Virus record (IMG/VR): IMGVR_UViG_3300020190_000032
Span: 20,316 to 84,315 of that record
Source: a virus
Length of the DNA stretch: 64,000 nucleotides
Direction: 5' to 3' (one strand)
This document shows, in pieces, positions 41,577 through 49,752 of this stretch. Position 1 is the first letter of the stretch, and each line of letters begins with the position of its first letter. The notes beneath the pieces are model-generated. The model was not told the origin of the DNA, made no database searches, and saw only the letters and a program-made list of their open reading frames with translations. Position numbers and translations under genes: made by a program.

Positions 41577-43919
41577 ATGGCAGAATTTTCCAAGGCCGCT
41601 CCCAGTGCAGAGGCAGTTTTCTATCGCACTTACAGCCGCCGCAAGGCTGATGGGACAAGGGAGAATTTCAAGGAGGCTATGACCCGTTGTGTTAACTCAA
41701 TTGCAATAATCGGTCAGTTTACAAATGAAGAAAAGCATCTCGTTATCAAGCAAGCTCTAAAGCAGGCATGCTTCCCGTCTGGCAGAGCTTTTTGGGTCGC
41801 CGGTACGGAATGGGCTAAAAAGAAACAAAACTATAGTGGTTGGTACAATTGTACTAGTACTAGGGTTGTAGACCTAGAGGCCTTTGAGCTAATCATGGAG
41901 CTTGCCATGATGGGCTCAGGCACTGGAGCGATGCTTGAGACGCATGTTATTGATGCATTGCCTTCGGTTGAAAATTTTATTGATATTGTACTAACGACAG
42001 AAGTTGGCGGCATTGAACCTGCGCAGAGGCAGGATGAAACTTTTGTTGTTACTCCGGAAGAGAGTGGCGAGAATGAGTATGTATTGGTCGTTGGCGATAG
42101 CCGCCAAGGCTGGGTAAAAGCTTATCGGGCGATCCTCGATCTTGCTTGCAATCCTACTGGTAATGACGTTCAATTAATCATTGATCTTGGAAATATTCGT
42201 TCTGCAGGCGAAAAGTTAAAAGGTTTTGGTGGAACTGCCAATCCAATCAAGCTGCGAGAGATGTTCGAAAGGGTTGCAAAAATCCTTAACAAAGCAGTTG
42301 GTCGCAAGTTGACTGCCATCGAATGCTGCCTTATCATTGACGAGGCTGCAGCCTGCGTTGTTGCCGGCAACATTCGTCGCAGCGCAGGAATGAGACAATT
42401 CTCTTGGGATGATACCCAAGCAGTTAACTCCAAATCCGGTCTTTATTCCCAAGATGAAAACGGCAACTGGCGGGTCGACTCCGAAAAAGAAGCCCTTCGG
42501 ATGGCTAATCATACTTCCTGCTATCACTTTAAGCCTTCAAAAGATGAAGTAGAAGAGTCAATTCGCCAGCAGTTCTACAGCGGTGAAGGAGCTATTCAGT
42601 ATGTCCCGCAGGCTCTTTTGAGAGCCAATGCTGACTTGCTTGATACGGAAGAATCAAAACAGCGCTTCCTAAGGGAGTATGCAAAGGGGCGTGAATTTGC
42701 AGAATCATTCTTAGTTTTATACGGCTACGAGAAGGGAATCAAATTGCAAAAGAGAGAGGCTGAGCATCGGATTAGCCGGTACGGCCTTAATCCTTGCGGT
42801 GAAATCATTGGCAGCGACTTCCACTGCAATCTTTCTGAAGTACATTTGAATACAATTGATCCTAACGATCGTCAGGCTCAAATTGATGCTTTCAAGGCTG
42901 GGGCTTTACAAGTTGCTGCCTTACTGCACCATGAATTTAAAGATGAGCGCTATCAATACAGCCGTGAGATTGACCCCATTGTTGGCGTAAGTTTTACCGG
43001 TCTGTTTGATTTCTTTGTTCAAGCCTTTGGAGCCGAATGGCTTAGCTGGATGATGAAGGGTCGTCCTAATAATAACGCTGGCAGAAAGTATCAAGATTTA
43101 GAAATGAAATACTTGGCGCTTTGGCGTTCTATTGTTAGGGAAACGATTTCCGAATACTGCATTAAACACGGACTGCGCGTACCCAACCGTACAACAACCG
43201 TACAACCTGCTGGCACGAAAAGTTTGCTTACAGGTGCTTCTTCTGGATGGCATCCTCCCAAAGCTCAACGTTTCATCCGTCGTATTACTTTTGGCAAGAC
43301 CGACCCGTTGGTGTCAGCTTTGAGAGATTGGGGTTACAATGTTATCCCTGCTCAGTCAGCAAAAGATGAAAATGGCAATCTTTTGGATGACATCCTTGAC
43401 GATCGCGTTCAGGAAGTTTTGGTTGAAATTCCCACAGAGGTATCCTGGGCTAATCTTGAGGGATGTGATCAGTTTGAATTAAGCCAATTGCCTGCAGAAT
43501 CTCAATGGGGTCTGTATATGCAGGTTCAAAAGTATTACACTGAACACAATACAAGCGCCACCATTGAATATAGAGAAAACGAAATCCCAGTTCTGACTGA
43601 GTTAATTCACGACTCAATCAAGAATGATACTGGCTACATCTCTGCCGCCTTGCTAGCTCGGTTTGACGAAAATGAAACCTTCCCTCGTTTGCCGTTTGAG
43701 CCAATTGATAAGACGACCCTTGATAGACTGAATGGTATATCGGAGTCGTATCGATCTGTTTTGCCAGTCATTCTAGGCAAGGACGAGGTCAGTTTCCTTG
43801 ATGTTCTGAATCAGTACGACAAGCCTGATTACGAACTGAAAGGGGCCGCTGGTTGCGATAGCGACAAGTGCCTTTCTGAAGCGGAGAAGGATGGCGATCA
43901 GGTCGGTCAATCGATTTGA
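41577..43919 (+). CDS. nrdJ: Adenosylcobalamin-dependent (class II) ribonucleotide reductase
   Basis: A 780-aa protein of the monomeric RTPR type. Visible are the YNCTS cysteine (~91), the radical-site block RYGLNPCGEI (~402-410), MMGSGTGAMLE near the allosteric region and a C-terminal GCDSDKC (C-x4-C) that recycles the active-site disulfide. It reduces ribonucleoside triphosphates to dNTPs with B12 and no oxygen. It is followed directly by dCTP deaminase. Confidence 0.95.
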   Translation: MAEFSKAAPSAEAVFYRTYSRRKADGTRENFKEAMTRCVNSIAIIGQFTNEEKHLVIKQALKQACFPSGRAFWVAGTEWAKKKQNYSGWYNCTSTRVVDLEAFELIMELAMMGSGTGAMLETHVIDALPSVENFIDIVLTTEVGGIEPAQRQDETFVVTPEESGENEYVLVVGDSRQGWVKAYRAILDLACNPTGNDVQLIIDLGNIRSAGEKLKGFGGTANPIKLREMFERVAKILNKAVGRKLTAIECCLIIDEAAACVVAGNIRRSAGMRQFSWDDTQAVNSKSGLYSQDENGNWRVDSEKEALRMANHTSCYHFKPSKDEVEESIRQQFYSGEGAIQYVPQALLRANADLLDTEESKQRFLREYAKGREFAESFLVLYGYEKGIKLQKREAEHRISRYGLNPCGEIIGSDFHCNLSEVHLNTIDPNDRQAQIDAFKAGALQVAALLHHEFKDERYQYSREIDPIVGVSFTGLFDFFVQAFGAEWLSWMMKGRPNNNAGRKYQDLEMKYLALWRSIVRETISEYCIKHGLRVPNRTTTVQPAGTKSLLTGASSGWHPPKAQRFIRRITFGKTDPLVSALRDWGYNVIPAQSAKDENGNLLDDILDDRVQEVLVEIPTEVSWANLEGCDQFELSQLPAESQWGLYMQVQKYYTEHNTSATIEYRENEIPVLTELIHDSIKNDTGYISAALLARFDENETFPRLPFEPIDKTTLDRLNGISESYRSVLPVILGKDEVSFLDVLNQYDKPDYELKGAAGCDSDKCLSEAEKDGDQVGQSI

Positions 43920-43921
43920 TC

Positions 43922-44440
43922 ATGAGCACACTCGTAGACCATCAGATCAGAGATCTTTGCCGTAAATCTGGCCTCGTCGAACCTCTCGATGTTGACTTTA
44001 TCAATCCGGCGAGCATGGACGTTACTCTTGGTTCCGTAATACGGGTCGAGGGGCGAGTGTGCGGTCCCGCAAATGAAAGAGTGAGATGGCGCGAGGTTGA
44101 CATTACTAATGGCTACACACTGTCACCCGGTAATTTCATCCTCGCCCACACCGAAGAATGCGTTCGGATCCCTAATTGGGTTGAATGCCAATTTCAGTTG
44201 AAGAGTAGCAGGGCTAGGGAAGGCCTTGAACATCTTCTGGCTGGATACATCGACCCTGGATTTACGGGTCAAATCACCCTAGAGCTTTTAAATGTTAACC
44301 AACGTCACAATATTGAATTGTGGCCAGGAATGAGGATTGGACAGTTACGTTTTAACTCTTTAGACGTAGCCCCACTGAGATCTTATGCTGTCACGGGAAG
44401 GTACATGAATGACAAAGGTCCTGTCCCCAGCAAAGGTTGA
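43922..44440 (+). CDS. dcd: dCTP deaminase
   Basis: A 172-aa protein from ATG 43922, 2 nt past the reductase stop; TTG 43916 is an alternative. It shows LKSSRAREGLEHLLAGY and IDPGFTGQITLELLN, holding the Arg and catalytic Glu of the dUTPase/Dcd trimer fold, and the late WPGMRIGQLRF strand. It converts dCTP to dUTP, leading through dUMP to ThyX. It could be bifunctional with dUTPase activity, which the sequence alone cannot tell. Confidence 0.9.
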   Translation: MSTLVDHQIRDLCRKSGLVEPLDVDFINPASMDVTLGSVIRVEGRVCGPANERVRWREVDITNGYTLSPGNFILAHTEECVRIPNWVECQFQLKSSRAREGLEHLLAGYIDPGFTGQITLELLNVNQRHNIELWPGMRIGQLRFNSLDVAPLRSYAVTGRYMNDKGPVPSKG

Positions 44441-44451
44441 AGGTAGACTAA

Positions 44452-44460
44452 TAGGAGTCG
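44452..44460 (+). promoter_or_regulatory. Motif GGTAGACTA upstream of portal
   Basis: GGTAGACTA fits the -10-like family but ends 54 nt before the portal ATG at 44515. The 74-nt gap holds no other clear signal. Confidence 0.35.
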
Positions 44461-44514
44461 TGTGATACGACAAATAATATTCTGCCGTGAAGGCATCACT
44501 CCGCTGAGATAGCA

Positions 44515-46107
44515 ATGCTTGGAGTTCCTCATCCGACCAGCGATCCTAGTCTGGTTTCATATCATCGACCAGAACTCTTAAGACAATTACCATCGCTTGA
44601 AGTCGCCTCAGACTGCTGGTATTTGCTGGATTCAGTTTATACTAATAAAAAAGGAACAAATATTTCTGTAAAAGAAAAATATCTCCATAAAGAGCAAGCC
44701 GAGCCTCAGAAGGCTTACGAGGAAAGATTACATAGGGCAACTTATACTCCTATTTATAGGGACAGTATCAGAGCCTATGCAGGATTGTTAAATCGTTTTC
44801 AACTTGTCGACGCCCCCGTGTCGATGGCTGATTCCGAGAAAAATATTGACCTTCAAGGTGAGAGCATTCAGAGTTTTTGGAATCGTTGTGACGAAAGAGC
44901 GCTGAGAGATGGTGGTGTCTACATTATGGTAGACATGACACAAGAAGAAGAAGAATTAAATTTCCTAGATGAACAGCAAAGTGGAAGAAGACCATATTTA
45001 ATTATGATTGATCGCCAAGATGTGATCAATTGGTCGGTCGTTTATGAAAATGGTAGAGAAAGAATTGCTCATGCTACGATTCGGCAAATGCGTCAAATTC
45101 CAATTCCGAATGGATTCGGAGTAGAGCTTGAGGCAATTTACTATGTTGTTCGTCCAAACTTAGTTGAAACCTATCGCCTTGACAAAGTTGGCAATCAATG
45201 GCAACAGAAGAAGATCGGCGAAGTAAGAACATCTCTTCCTGTTGTCCCCCTTGTTTGGTATGGAGCCACTTCCCCTCATTTCGCTCAAGGTGAGTTACCG
45301 CTGAACGGATTAGCTGAACTCTCAATTCAGCATTTTCAAATGCGTTCTGACCTGCAGGAGCTTTTGCATAAATGCGCGATGCCAGTGCCTGTCAGAACCG
45401 GGGCAAGGATTGGCCCTGATGGCAGACCTGTACCTTTAGTCCTTGGTCCCAATACGGCTGTTGACCTTGATGCCGAAGGTGGTAAGTTTGAATTTGCGGA
45501 GCCATCGGGGAGAAGTTTAGAGCGCCATCAGGCTGAGATTAGACACGTTGAGGAGTTGATGGACCGTAGTGGTCTTAATTTCTTATACGGTGCAAATATC
45601 AAGACTGCTACCGAAGCATCTTTAAGGGCTTCCCAGATAGCCTCTCAGGTATCCGCGTTAGTTCGTAACAAGACGGCTGCTTTCAATATCATTATGAGGC
45701 TATGGGCGGCCTATAACGGCGAGTTAAAGCAGATTACATCTGAGTCTGGCATCGCCATGAATGACAGCCTGATCAATAAGCCCTTGGGCGCATCTGAAAT
45801 TGCTCAGCTCGTTAATCTTTACTCGCAAGGCATTCTTTCCAAGAGGACAATTCTTGATGAGCTACAACGTGGTGGTATTCTTGATCCAGACCTGAGGGTT
45901 GACGAAGAAATCAATCGGACTGATAAAGAAAGAAAAGATGAGCTTAAAAAGTCAATCGATGAGACTGTAAAGCGTCAAGAAGCTTTCCAGGAGTCCGCAC
46001 CAAACTCATCGGCTAGCCCGACCAGCCAAAACGAAAACCCAAGGGAGCCTATAAAGAATCAGCAATCTCCTGATCGATTACAAGCTGCGGCTCAAAGAGC
46101 TCAGTAA
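44515..46107 (+). CDS. Portal protein, DUF4055-like
   Basis: A 530-aa protein. Blocks such as YEERLHRATYTPIYRDSIRA, YAGLLNRFQL, LRDGGVYIMVDM, PVVPLVWYGA and MDRSGLNFLYGANIKTATEA fit DUF4055-type phage portals. The C-terminal ~70 residues are charged, Gln/Ser-rich and disordered. It forms the dodecameric ring through which the terminase packs DNA. It is separated from terL by about 6 kb of nucleotide and replication genes. Confidence 0.85.
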   Translation: MLGVPHPTSDPSLVSYHRPELLRQLPSLEVASDCWYLLDSVYTNKKGTNISVKEKYLHKEQAEPQKAYEERLHRATYTPIYRDSIRAYAGLLNRFQLVDAPVSMADSEKNIDLQGESIQSFWNRCDERALRDGGVYIMVDMTQEEEELNFLDEQQSGRRPYLIMIDRQDVINWSVVYENGRERIAHATIRQMRQIPIPNGFGVELEAIYYVVRPNLVETYRLDKVGNQWQQKKIGEVRTSLPVVPLVWYGATSPHFAQGELPLNGLAELSIQHFQMRSDLQELLHKCAMPVPVRTGARIGPDGRPVPLVLGPNTAVDLDAEGGKFEFAEPSGRSLERHQAEIRHVEELMDRSGLNFLYGANIKTATEASLRASQIASQVSALVRNKTAAFNIIMRLWAAYNGELKQITSESGIAMNDSLINKPLGASEIAQLVNLYSQGILSKRTILDELQRGGILDPDLRVDEEINRTDKERKDELKKSIDETVKRQEAFQESAPNSSASPTSQNENPREPIKNQQSPDRLQAAAQRAQ

Positions 46108-46137
46108 AACGATATATTGACAAAAAAGGACATCAAA

Positions 46138-46335
46138 ATGGTTATAGCACGTTTTGAATTTCATCCTGAACACGCCGATCAGTTTGCCTGGCAAGCTGGT
46201 CAGAATATTGTAGAGATGACCTTTGACAACGTTTTTGATTTAATTCAAGCGTGTCAGGAACTTGAAGATGCCATTAAGGATTGCACGGTTATCATGGATG
46301 GACATATGATTAATCTCCAGGCTTTATCTGTTTGA
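46138..46335 (+). CDS. Small unknown protein, 65 aa
   Basis: ATG 46138 is chosen because AAAAAGGA lies 8 nt upstream; TTG 46117 is in frame. Acidic sequence (ARFEFHPEHADQFAWQAGQN ... ACQELEDAIKDC). Not recognised. TTGA overlap with the next gene. Confidence 0.6.
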   Translation: MVIARFEFHPEHADQFAWQAGQNIVEMTFDNVFDLIQACQELEDAIKDCTVIMDGHMINLQALSV

Positions 46336-46733
46336 ACCATCCATTAATAAGCGGGAAGCTTATCCGGTCTCATGGTGGTTCGTTTGTCTATCAGATCATA
46401 GCTCCAGTCTGTAGGCTGTACGACAGGGAAGACCTCCCCTGGCCGTCTTGTTCTGTTACCTGGAAAGGTAAACAGCCGAGCTGGAATCGAATCGGTGCGA
46501 GATTGGTCCCTGATATGGCTGCAATGCGCTGCCCTTCTTATGTTGTTGAAGGTAGAGACTTACATGGGAATTGCTGGAATGAAGTTGTAATTTTTTACTG
46601 GGAGAGACTAGATGCAAGTACTAAAAATTGGTGGTACTATAAAGGACCCAAAAACAAGCCATACCCCGCTGCTCCATGGCAGGCTCGTTTGACCCAGGAT
46701 TTTGGTCCAGAGTGCTTGGAGAAAAAGGCCTAG
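46332..46733 (+). CDS. Unknown protein, 133 aa
   Basis: TTG start overlapping the upstream stop by 4 bp. Trp- and Tyr-rich beta-type protein (WNRIGARLVPDMAAMRCPSY, WNEVVIFYWERLDASTKNWW). No family recognised; the density of aromatics suggests a small folded domain. Overlaps the next gene by 58 bp. Confidence 0.6.
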   Translation: MNHPLISGKLIRSHGGSFVYQIIAPVCRLYDREDLPWPSCSVTWKGKQPSWNRIGARLVPDMAAMRCPSYVVEGRDLHGNCWNEVVIFYWERLDASTKNWWYYKGPKNKPYPAAPWQARLTQDFGPECLEKKA

Positions 46734-46855
46734 AGAGTCCAGGCAGAGAGGAGGCTGTTCGGAAGACGCTGGAACATGTGGCCAAGAAGAAGCAGGTGAA
46801 AGAAGAGGAGCGAAAGGAGAAACAGACTCAGAAGAGCGGGCGTAAGAAAAAATGA
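46676..46855 (+). CDS. Small basic phage protein, 59 aa
   Basis: A 59-aa protein MAGSFDPGFWSRVLGEKG ... with a Lys/Glu-rich tail. The FWSRVLGEKGLESPGREEA phrase is recalled from a small family seen in cyanophages. Overlaps the previous gene in another frame. Function unknown. Confidence 0.7.
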   Translation: MAGSFDPGFWSRVLGEKGLESPGREEAVRKTLEHVAKKKQVKEEERKEKQTQKSGRKKK

Positions 46856-46880
46856 TTCCTTTTAGTGCCGTTATTTTCGC

Positions 46881-46889
46881 TGTAAACTG
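46881..46889 (+). promoter_or_regulatory. Putative -10 element TGTAAACTG
   Basis: TAAACT with a downstream G ends 21 nt before the ATG at 46911; weaker member of the family. Confidence 0.35.
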
Positions 46890-46910
46890 GAGATATTATC
46901 GTATTTTAAA

Positions 46911-47138
46911 ATGCAAACTCCTAAGAGCCCTAAAAATAAATTTCCTCAAAGCGCCATTGGCCAATTTCTTGCCCTAGCAGCATTCAAGCCAGGTCGAGCA
47001 ACCTTTTATGCCCTATGTGCGTTTGGTTTTTATTTTGCTGTCTTTTTAGCCACAGGTAGCATTGTTTCGTCATTGTTTGGGGCTCCGTTTTGGCCCTCTG
47101 TAGGCCTTGTCTTTTTGCTTCGCCTGTGCTTTACTTGA
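46911..47138 (+). CDS. Small membrane protein, 75 aa
   Basis: Basic N-terminus, then two hydrophobic stretches (YALCAFGFYFAVFLATGSIV and WPSVGLVFLLRLCF). A possible additional holin or membrane effector; no family recognised. Lies just upstream of the tRNA cluster. Confidence 0.6.
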   Translation: MQTPKSPKNKFPQSAIGQFLALAAFKPGRATFYALCAFGFYFAVFLATGSIVSSLFGAPFWPSVGLVFLLRLCFT

Positions 47139-47146
47139 TGAGCTGC

Positions 47147-47219
47147 GGGCGCGTAGCATAATGGATAATGCAGCATCCTTCTAAGATGCCTTATGGGGGT
47201 TCGAGTCCCTCCGCGCCTG
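47147..47219 (+). tRNA. tRNA-Arg (anticodon TCT)
   Basis: Full cloverleaf: acceptor GGGCGCG/CGCGCCT, D-stem GCAT/ATGC, anticodon arm GCATC-CTTCTAA-GATGC, T-arm GGGGG-TTCGAGT-CCCTC, discriminator G and encoded CCA (47220-47222). Reads AGA. Confidence 0.93.
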
Positions 47220-47224
47220 CCACT

Positions 47225-47297
47225 GCTCCTTTAGCAATCTGGTGAATGCAGCGAACTCATAATTCGCCTTAGGTGAGTTCGATCCTCACAAGGAGCA
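47225..47297 (+). tRNA. tRNA-Met (anticodon CAT)
   Basis: Acceptor GCTCCTT/AAGGAGC, anticodon arm GCGAA-CTCATAA-TTCGC, T-arm GTGAG-TTCGATC-CTCAC, discriminator A and encoded CCA (47298-47300). CAT could also be a lysidine-modified Ile tRNA; the sequence does not settle this. Confidence 0.9.
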
Positions 47298-47303
47298 CCA
47301 CTA

Positions 47304-47376
47304 GCCCGAGTAGCCCAGCGGAAGAGGCAAACGATTTAAAATCGTTCCAGCGTGAGTTCGAATCTCACCTCGGGTA
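47304..47376 (+). tRNA. tRNA with anticodon TAA (Leu), short variable loop
   Basis: Acceptor GCCCGAG/CTCGGGT, D-arm GCCC ... GGCA, anticodon arm AACGA-TTTAAAA-TCGTT, variable loop of only 5 nt, T-arm GTGAG-TTCGAAT-CTCAC. Anticodon TAA reads Leu UUA, but leucine tRNAs normally have a long variable arm. No CCA is encoded, unlike its two neighbours. Confidence 0.85.
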
Positions 47377-47852
47377 TAAACAATCGATACATTGAACCAG
47401 AATTAGTTGATTCTTTGCATCGTCACCATATCTTGCCTCGATATAGAGGTGGATCTAATGAACCTTCGAATATTGTTGAGGTGACAGTTCGCCAGCATGC
47501 CATGTGGCATTTTTGTAACTGGCAGTTGTGGAATGACGATAGGGATTACTGTGCCTGGAAAGGACTGGCAGGACTGATAAATAAAAAGCAGATTCTTGGC
47601 CATTTGTCTGCTGCAAAGAGAAAAAGCTTAATTGATCCTCGTGTCGCTAAGATGGAGATCGATTGCGATGAGACCATGAAATGCGTGAAATGCGGATCTG
47701 TCAGCAACTTGATGGGATCAGAATCACTTGGTCATACGGTGCGTAGAATAAGGGTCTGTCCCAAGTGTGGACACAAATTTCTCACATATGAGATTGCTCA
47801 AATTGATCTCAGCGAGGCAGAGGAATTTGTCAAGTCTGGACACGCCCGGTAA
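47352..47852 (+). CDS. HNH endonuclease with NrdR-like zinc ribbon
   Basis: The coordinates give the maximal open frame; its GTG lies inside the upstream tRNA, so the true start is later, for example TTG 47415 or a rare ATT 47391. The HNH core reads HRHHILPRYRGGSNEPSNIV then VRQHAMWHF. The C-terminal third is a zinc ribbon (MKCVKCGS ... VRRIRVCPKCGHKFLTYE) closely following the NrdR N-terminal pattern C-x2-C ... RRxRxCxxCGxxFxTYE, without the ATP-cone. Probably a DNA-nicking or homing-type nuclease with a DNA-binding zinc ribbon. Confidence 0.75.
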   Translation: MSSNLTSGINNRYIEPELVDSLHRHHILPRYRGGSNEPSNIVEVTVRQHAMWHFCNWQLWNDDRDYCAWKGLAGLINKKQILGHLSAAKRKSLIDPRVAKMEIDCDETMKCVKCGSVSNLMGSESLGHTVRRIRVCPKCGHKFLTYEIAQIDLSEAEEFVKSGHAR

Positions 47853-47938
47853 ACTAGCCGAAGTGAGCTGCCCTGCAGCCACTCGGGCTTGCCCGCCCTG
47901 GCATTGGGGATCAATGTCGTTGAGTTCTGTTTTTATTA

Positions 47939-48310
47939 TTGCTTAAAAAAATTTATTCTACTGCTGTCCTGATCGGTTGCACTTTCACGACTGCAGTAGC
48001 CCCGGCAGAAGCCGGTAGCCTCGGCTGCTCTTATGTATCTCATTACGGAATTGGAGATGGTTACCATGGGCGCAGAACAGCTAACGGGGAATCATTCAAT
48101 GCTTACGGTCTATCAGCAGCCCATCGTTATTTGCCGTTTGGCACAAAATTGAAGATTACAGATCAAGCAACAGGAAAATCGGCAATTGTCCGAATTAATG
48201 ATCGAGGACCATACGTTTCTGGCCGCATCCTCGATTTGAGTTACGGAGCATTTGCCGCCATCACCAGTCCCTCAAGGGGTGTAACAAAAATTTGCATAGC
48301 CCAAATTTAA
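47939..48310 (+). CDS. Secreted RlpA-like double-psi beta-barrel protein
   Basis: A 123-aa protein from TTG 47939 (MLKKIYSTAVLIGCTFTTAV, a signal peptide with likely cleavage after AEA). The mature part matches RlpA: YHGRRTANGESFNAYGLSAA, HRYLPFGTKLKIT and VRINDRGPYVSGRILDLSYG. RlpA proteins are lytic transglycosylases or peptidoglycan binders of the envelope. Export suggests action from the periplasm, perhaps in lysis or superinfection exclusion; this is inference. The preceding 86 nt hold only small hairpins. Confidence 0.8.
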   Translation: MLKKIYSTAVLIGCTFTTAVAPAEAGSLGCSYVSHYGIGDGYHGRRTANGESFNAYGLSAAHRYLPFGTKLKITDQATGKSAIVRINDRGPYVSGRILDLSYGAFAAITSPSRGVTKICIAQI

Positions 48311-48321
48311 TACCTTGACAA

Positions 48322-48349
48322 GGGAGTTACGATGACGTGACTCCCTTCT
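48322..48349 (+). terminator. Intrinsic terminator after RlpA-like gene
   Basis: GGGAGTTACG-ATGA-CGTGACTCCC (10 bp with one G-U) followed by TTCTTT, four bases before the next ATG at 48354. Confidence 0.8.
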
Positions 48350-48353
48350 TTAT

Positions 48354-48884
48354 ATGATTTTTCGACTATCCGACGAGGAGCGGTTAATGGCTCTGCTGGA
48401 GGCGGCCAGACGCCAAGAGGTGAATGAGCAACGAAACGTCCTCGGACGCAATGGTGGAGCATCTACCGGTGAGCTGGCTCTCTTCTACCATAAGATAGGC
48501 GCAGCCGGAGAGGTGGCAGTAGCTTCCTATCTTGGCCTAAAGGATTATTTGTTTAAGGATAAAAATCCAACGAGAGATTCTTATGATTTACCATATAACA
48601 TTGATGTCAAGACGAGAGCTAGGCATAATTACGACCTTATTGTTCAGCTCGATGATAAGCCTGACAAGATTTACTGGTTAGTTACCATAGAGAACAGGGA
48701 GATTCAGATTCATGGTTGGATACCTCACTCGGAATGTGCTAAAACGGAGTACATAAAAGATCCCGCTGGTGGCAGGAAAGCGTATTTTGTGCCTAAAAAG
48801 GCGCTCTACCCACCTGAATTATTGAGTTTTATAGGTCAGAGCACTGAATCGGTTGACAATCAGGGTTTCACCTGCTACAGTTGA
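48354..48884 (+). CDS. PD-(D/E)XK-like nuclease-fold phage protein
   Basis: A 176-aa protein. The layout GEVAVASYLGLKDYLF ... YNIDVKTRARHNYDLIVQ ... YWLVTIENREIQIHGWIP ... RKAYFVPKKALYPPELL matches a recalled phage family with a restriction-endonuclease-like fold; E in GEVA and D-x-K in IDVKT would be the active site. Role in phage biology unknown, possibly DNA processing. The ATG abuts an intrinsic terminator. Confidence 0.65.
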   Translation: MIFRLSDEERLMALLEAARRQEVNEQRNVLGRNGGASTGELALFYHKIGAAGEVAVASYLGLKDYLFKDKNPTRDSYDLPYNIDVKTRARHNYDLIVQLDDKPDKIYWLVTIENREIQIHGWIPHSECAKTEYIKDPAGGRKAYFVPKKALYPPELLSFIGQSTESVDNQGFTCYS

Positions 48885-48907
48885 GAAGCTTTTAAGGGTT
48901 GATCCCC

Positions 48908-49423
48908 ATGCGTTCTAACACCTATCCTACACAGAAGGCAGTCTATGCCTTGCTCGATTTTATTCGTGAGATCCCTTTTTCGCGGAGATCCCTCGGAGAT
49001 ACTGTTGTTGATGTGCGTCGCAACGTTGATATAGCAGAACAGATTTTTTCCGTTACCGTTTTTGACCGCCTTGTTATGCAGGTAAGAAAAGAAGGAAACG
49101 AGATTGTTGATATCTATGTATTCTCAGGATTTTACTATGATGCTGACGGCAATCCAACAAGAACTGTAAGAGAGCGACTTAATGGTCTACTGGACACCCT
49201 TGGGGAAGAAGGGATTATTCCCCTTGGGGTCAGAGTCATTATGGACAAAGAATATAACATGTGCTACCTAGCTCTTAATGATGACATGGTTGCCTTGAAT
49301 AAGCATTATTGTGACATGATAGGCATCAAACCTTATCGTCATAGCCTTATCTTTGGCGCTCTTGATCCAACCAGAGACCAAAAAGAGTATAGTCTTGTAC
49401 ATTTAACAAAACAGGAAGCCTAA
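48908..49423 (+). CDS. Unknown protein, 171 aa
   Basis: ATG 48908 is preferred over TTG 48899. Mixed alpha/beta protein (YPTQKAVYALLDFIREIPFS, VSGFYYDADGNPTRTV-like middle, MDKEYNMCYLALNDDMVALN). No family recognised. Ends right at a small hairpin before the next gene. Confidence 0.65.
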   Translation: MRSNTYPTQKAVYALLDFIREIPFSRRSLGDTVVDVRRNVDIAEQIFSVTVFDRLVMQVRKEGNEIVDIYVFSGFYYDADGNPTRTVRERLNGLLDTLGEEGIIPLGVRVIMDKEYNMCYLALNDDMVALNKHYCDMIGIKPYRHSLIFGALDPTRDQKEYSLVHLTKQEA

Positions 49424-49440
49424 GTCAATCTCGGATTGAC
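49424..49440 (+). promoter_or_regulatory. Hairpin abutting a start codon
   Basis: GTCAATC-TCG-GATTGAC: perfect 7-bp stem, 3-nt loop, one base before the ATG at 49442. No T-tract and no Shine-Dalgarno. Confidence 0.55.
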
Positions 49441-49441
49441 G

Positions 49442-49603
49442 ATGGCTAAGCCTGGTCTTTATGCCAATATCCATGCTAAACGCAAAAGGATTGAGTCTGG
49501 CAGTGACGAAAGGATGCGTAGTCCCGGCGCCAAGGGTGCTCCGAGTGCTGCTGACTTCAAAGCTGCAGCAAAGACCGCTAAAAAGCGGAAGAAGAAAAAG
49601 TGA
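49442..49603 (+). CDS. Small conserved basic protein (YANIHAKRKRI type), 53 aa
   Basis: A 53-aa protein beginning MAKPGLYANIHAKRKRIESG and ending in a poly-lysine tail. This phrase is recalled from a small family frequent in cyanophages and other marine phages. Overlaps the next gene by GTGA. Function unknown. Confidence 0.8.
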   Translation: MAKPGLYANIHAKRKRIESGSDERMRSPGAKGAPSAADFKAAAKTAKKRKKKK

Positions 49604-49752
49604 AAAAGAAATCAGCAAAAATGACGACTGCTGACAAATATCAGTCGTTAAAGCGCCAGACAGAACAGGCTGGCATGACTGTTACTGAAAAAGCAGGAAA
49701 ACTTGTCGTATCAAAGAAGAACAATGGCAAGCAAAAAAGATCCAAGGCTTGA
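49600..49752 (+). CDS. Small basic protein, 50 aa
   Basis: GTG start in a GTGA overlap; MKKKSAKMTTADKYQSLKRQ ... KAGKLVVSKKNNG. Lysine-rich, no domain recognised. Overlaps the following gene by 29 bp. Confidence 0.55.
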   Translation: MKKKSAKMTTADKYQSLKRQTEQAGMTVTEKAGKLVVSKKNNGKQKRSKA

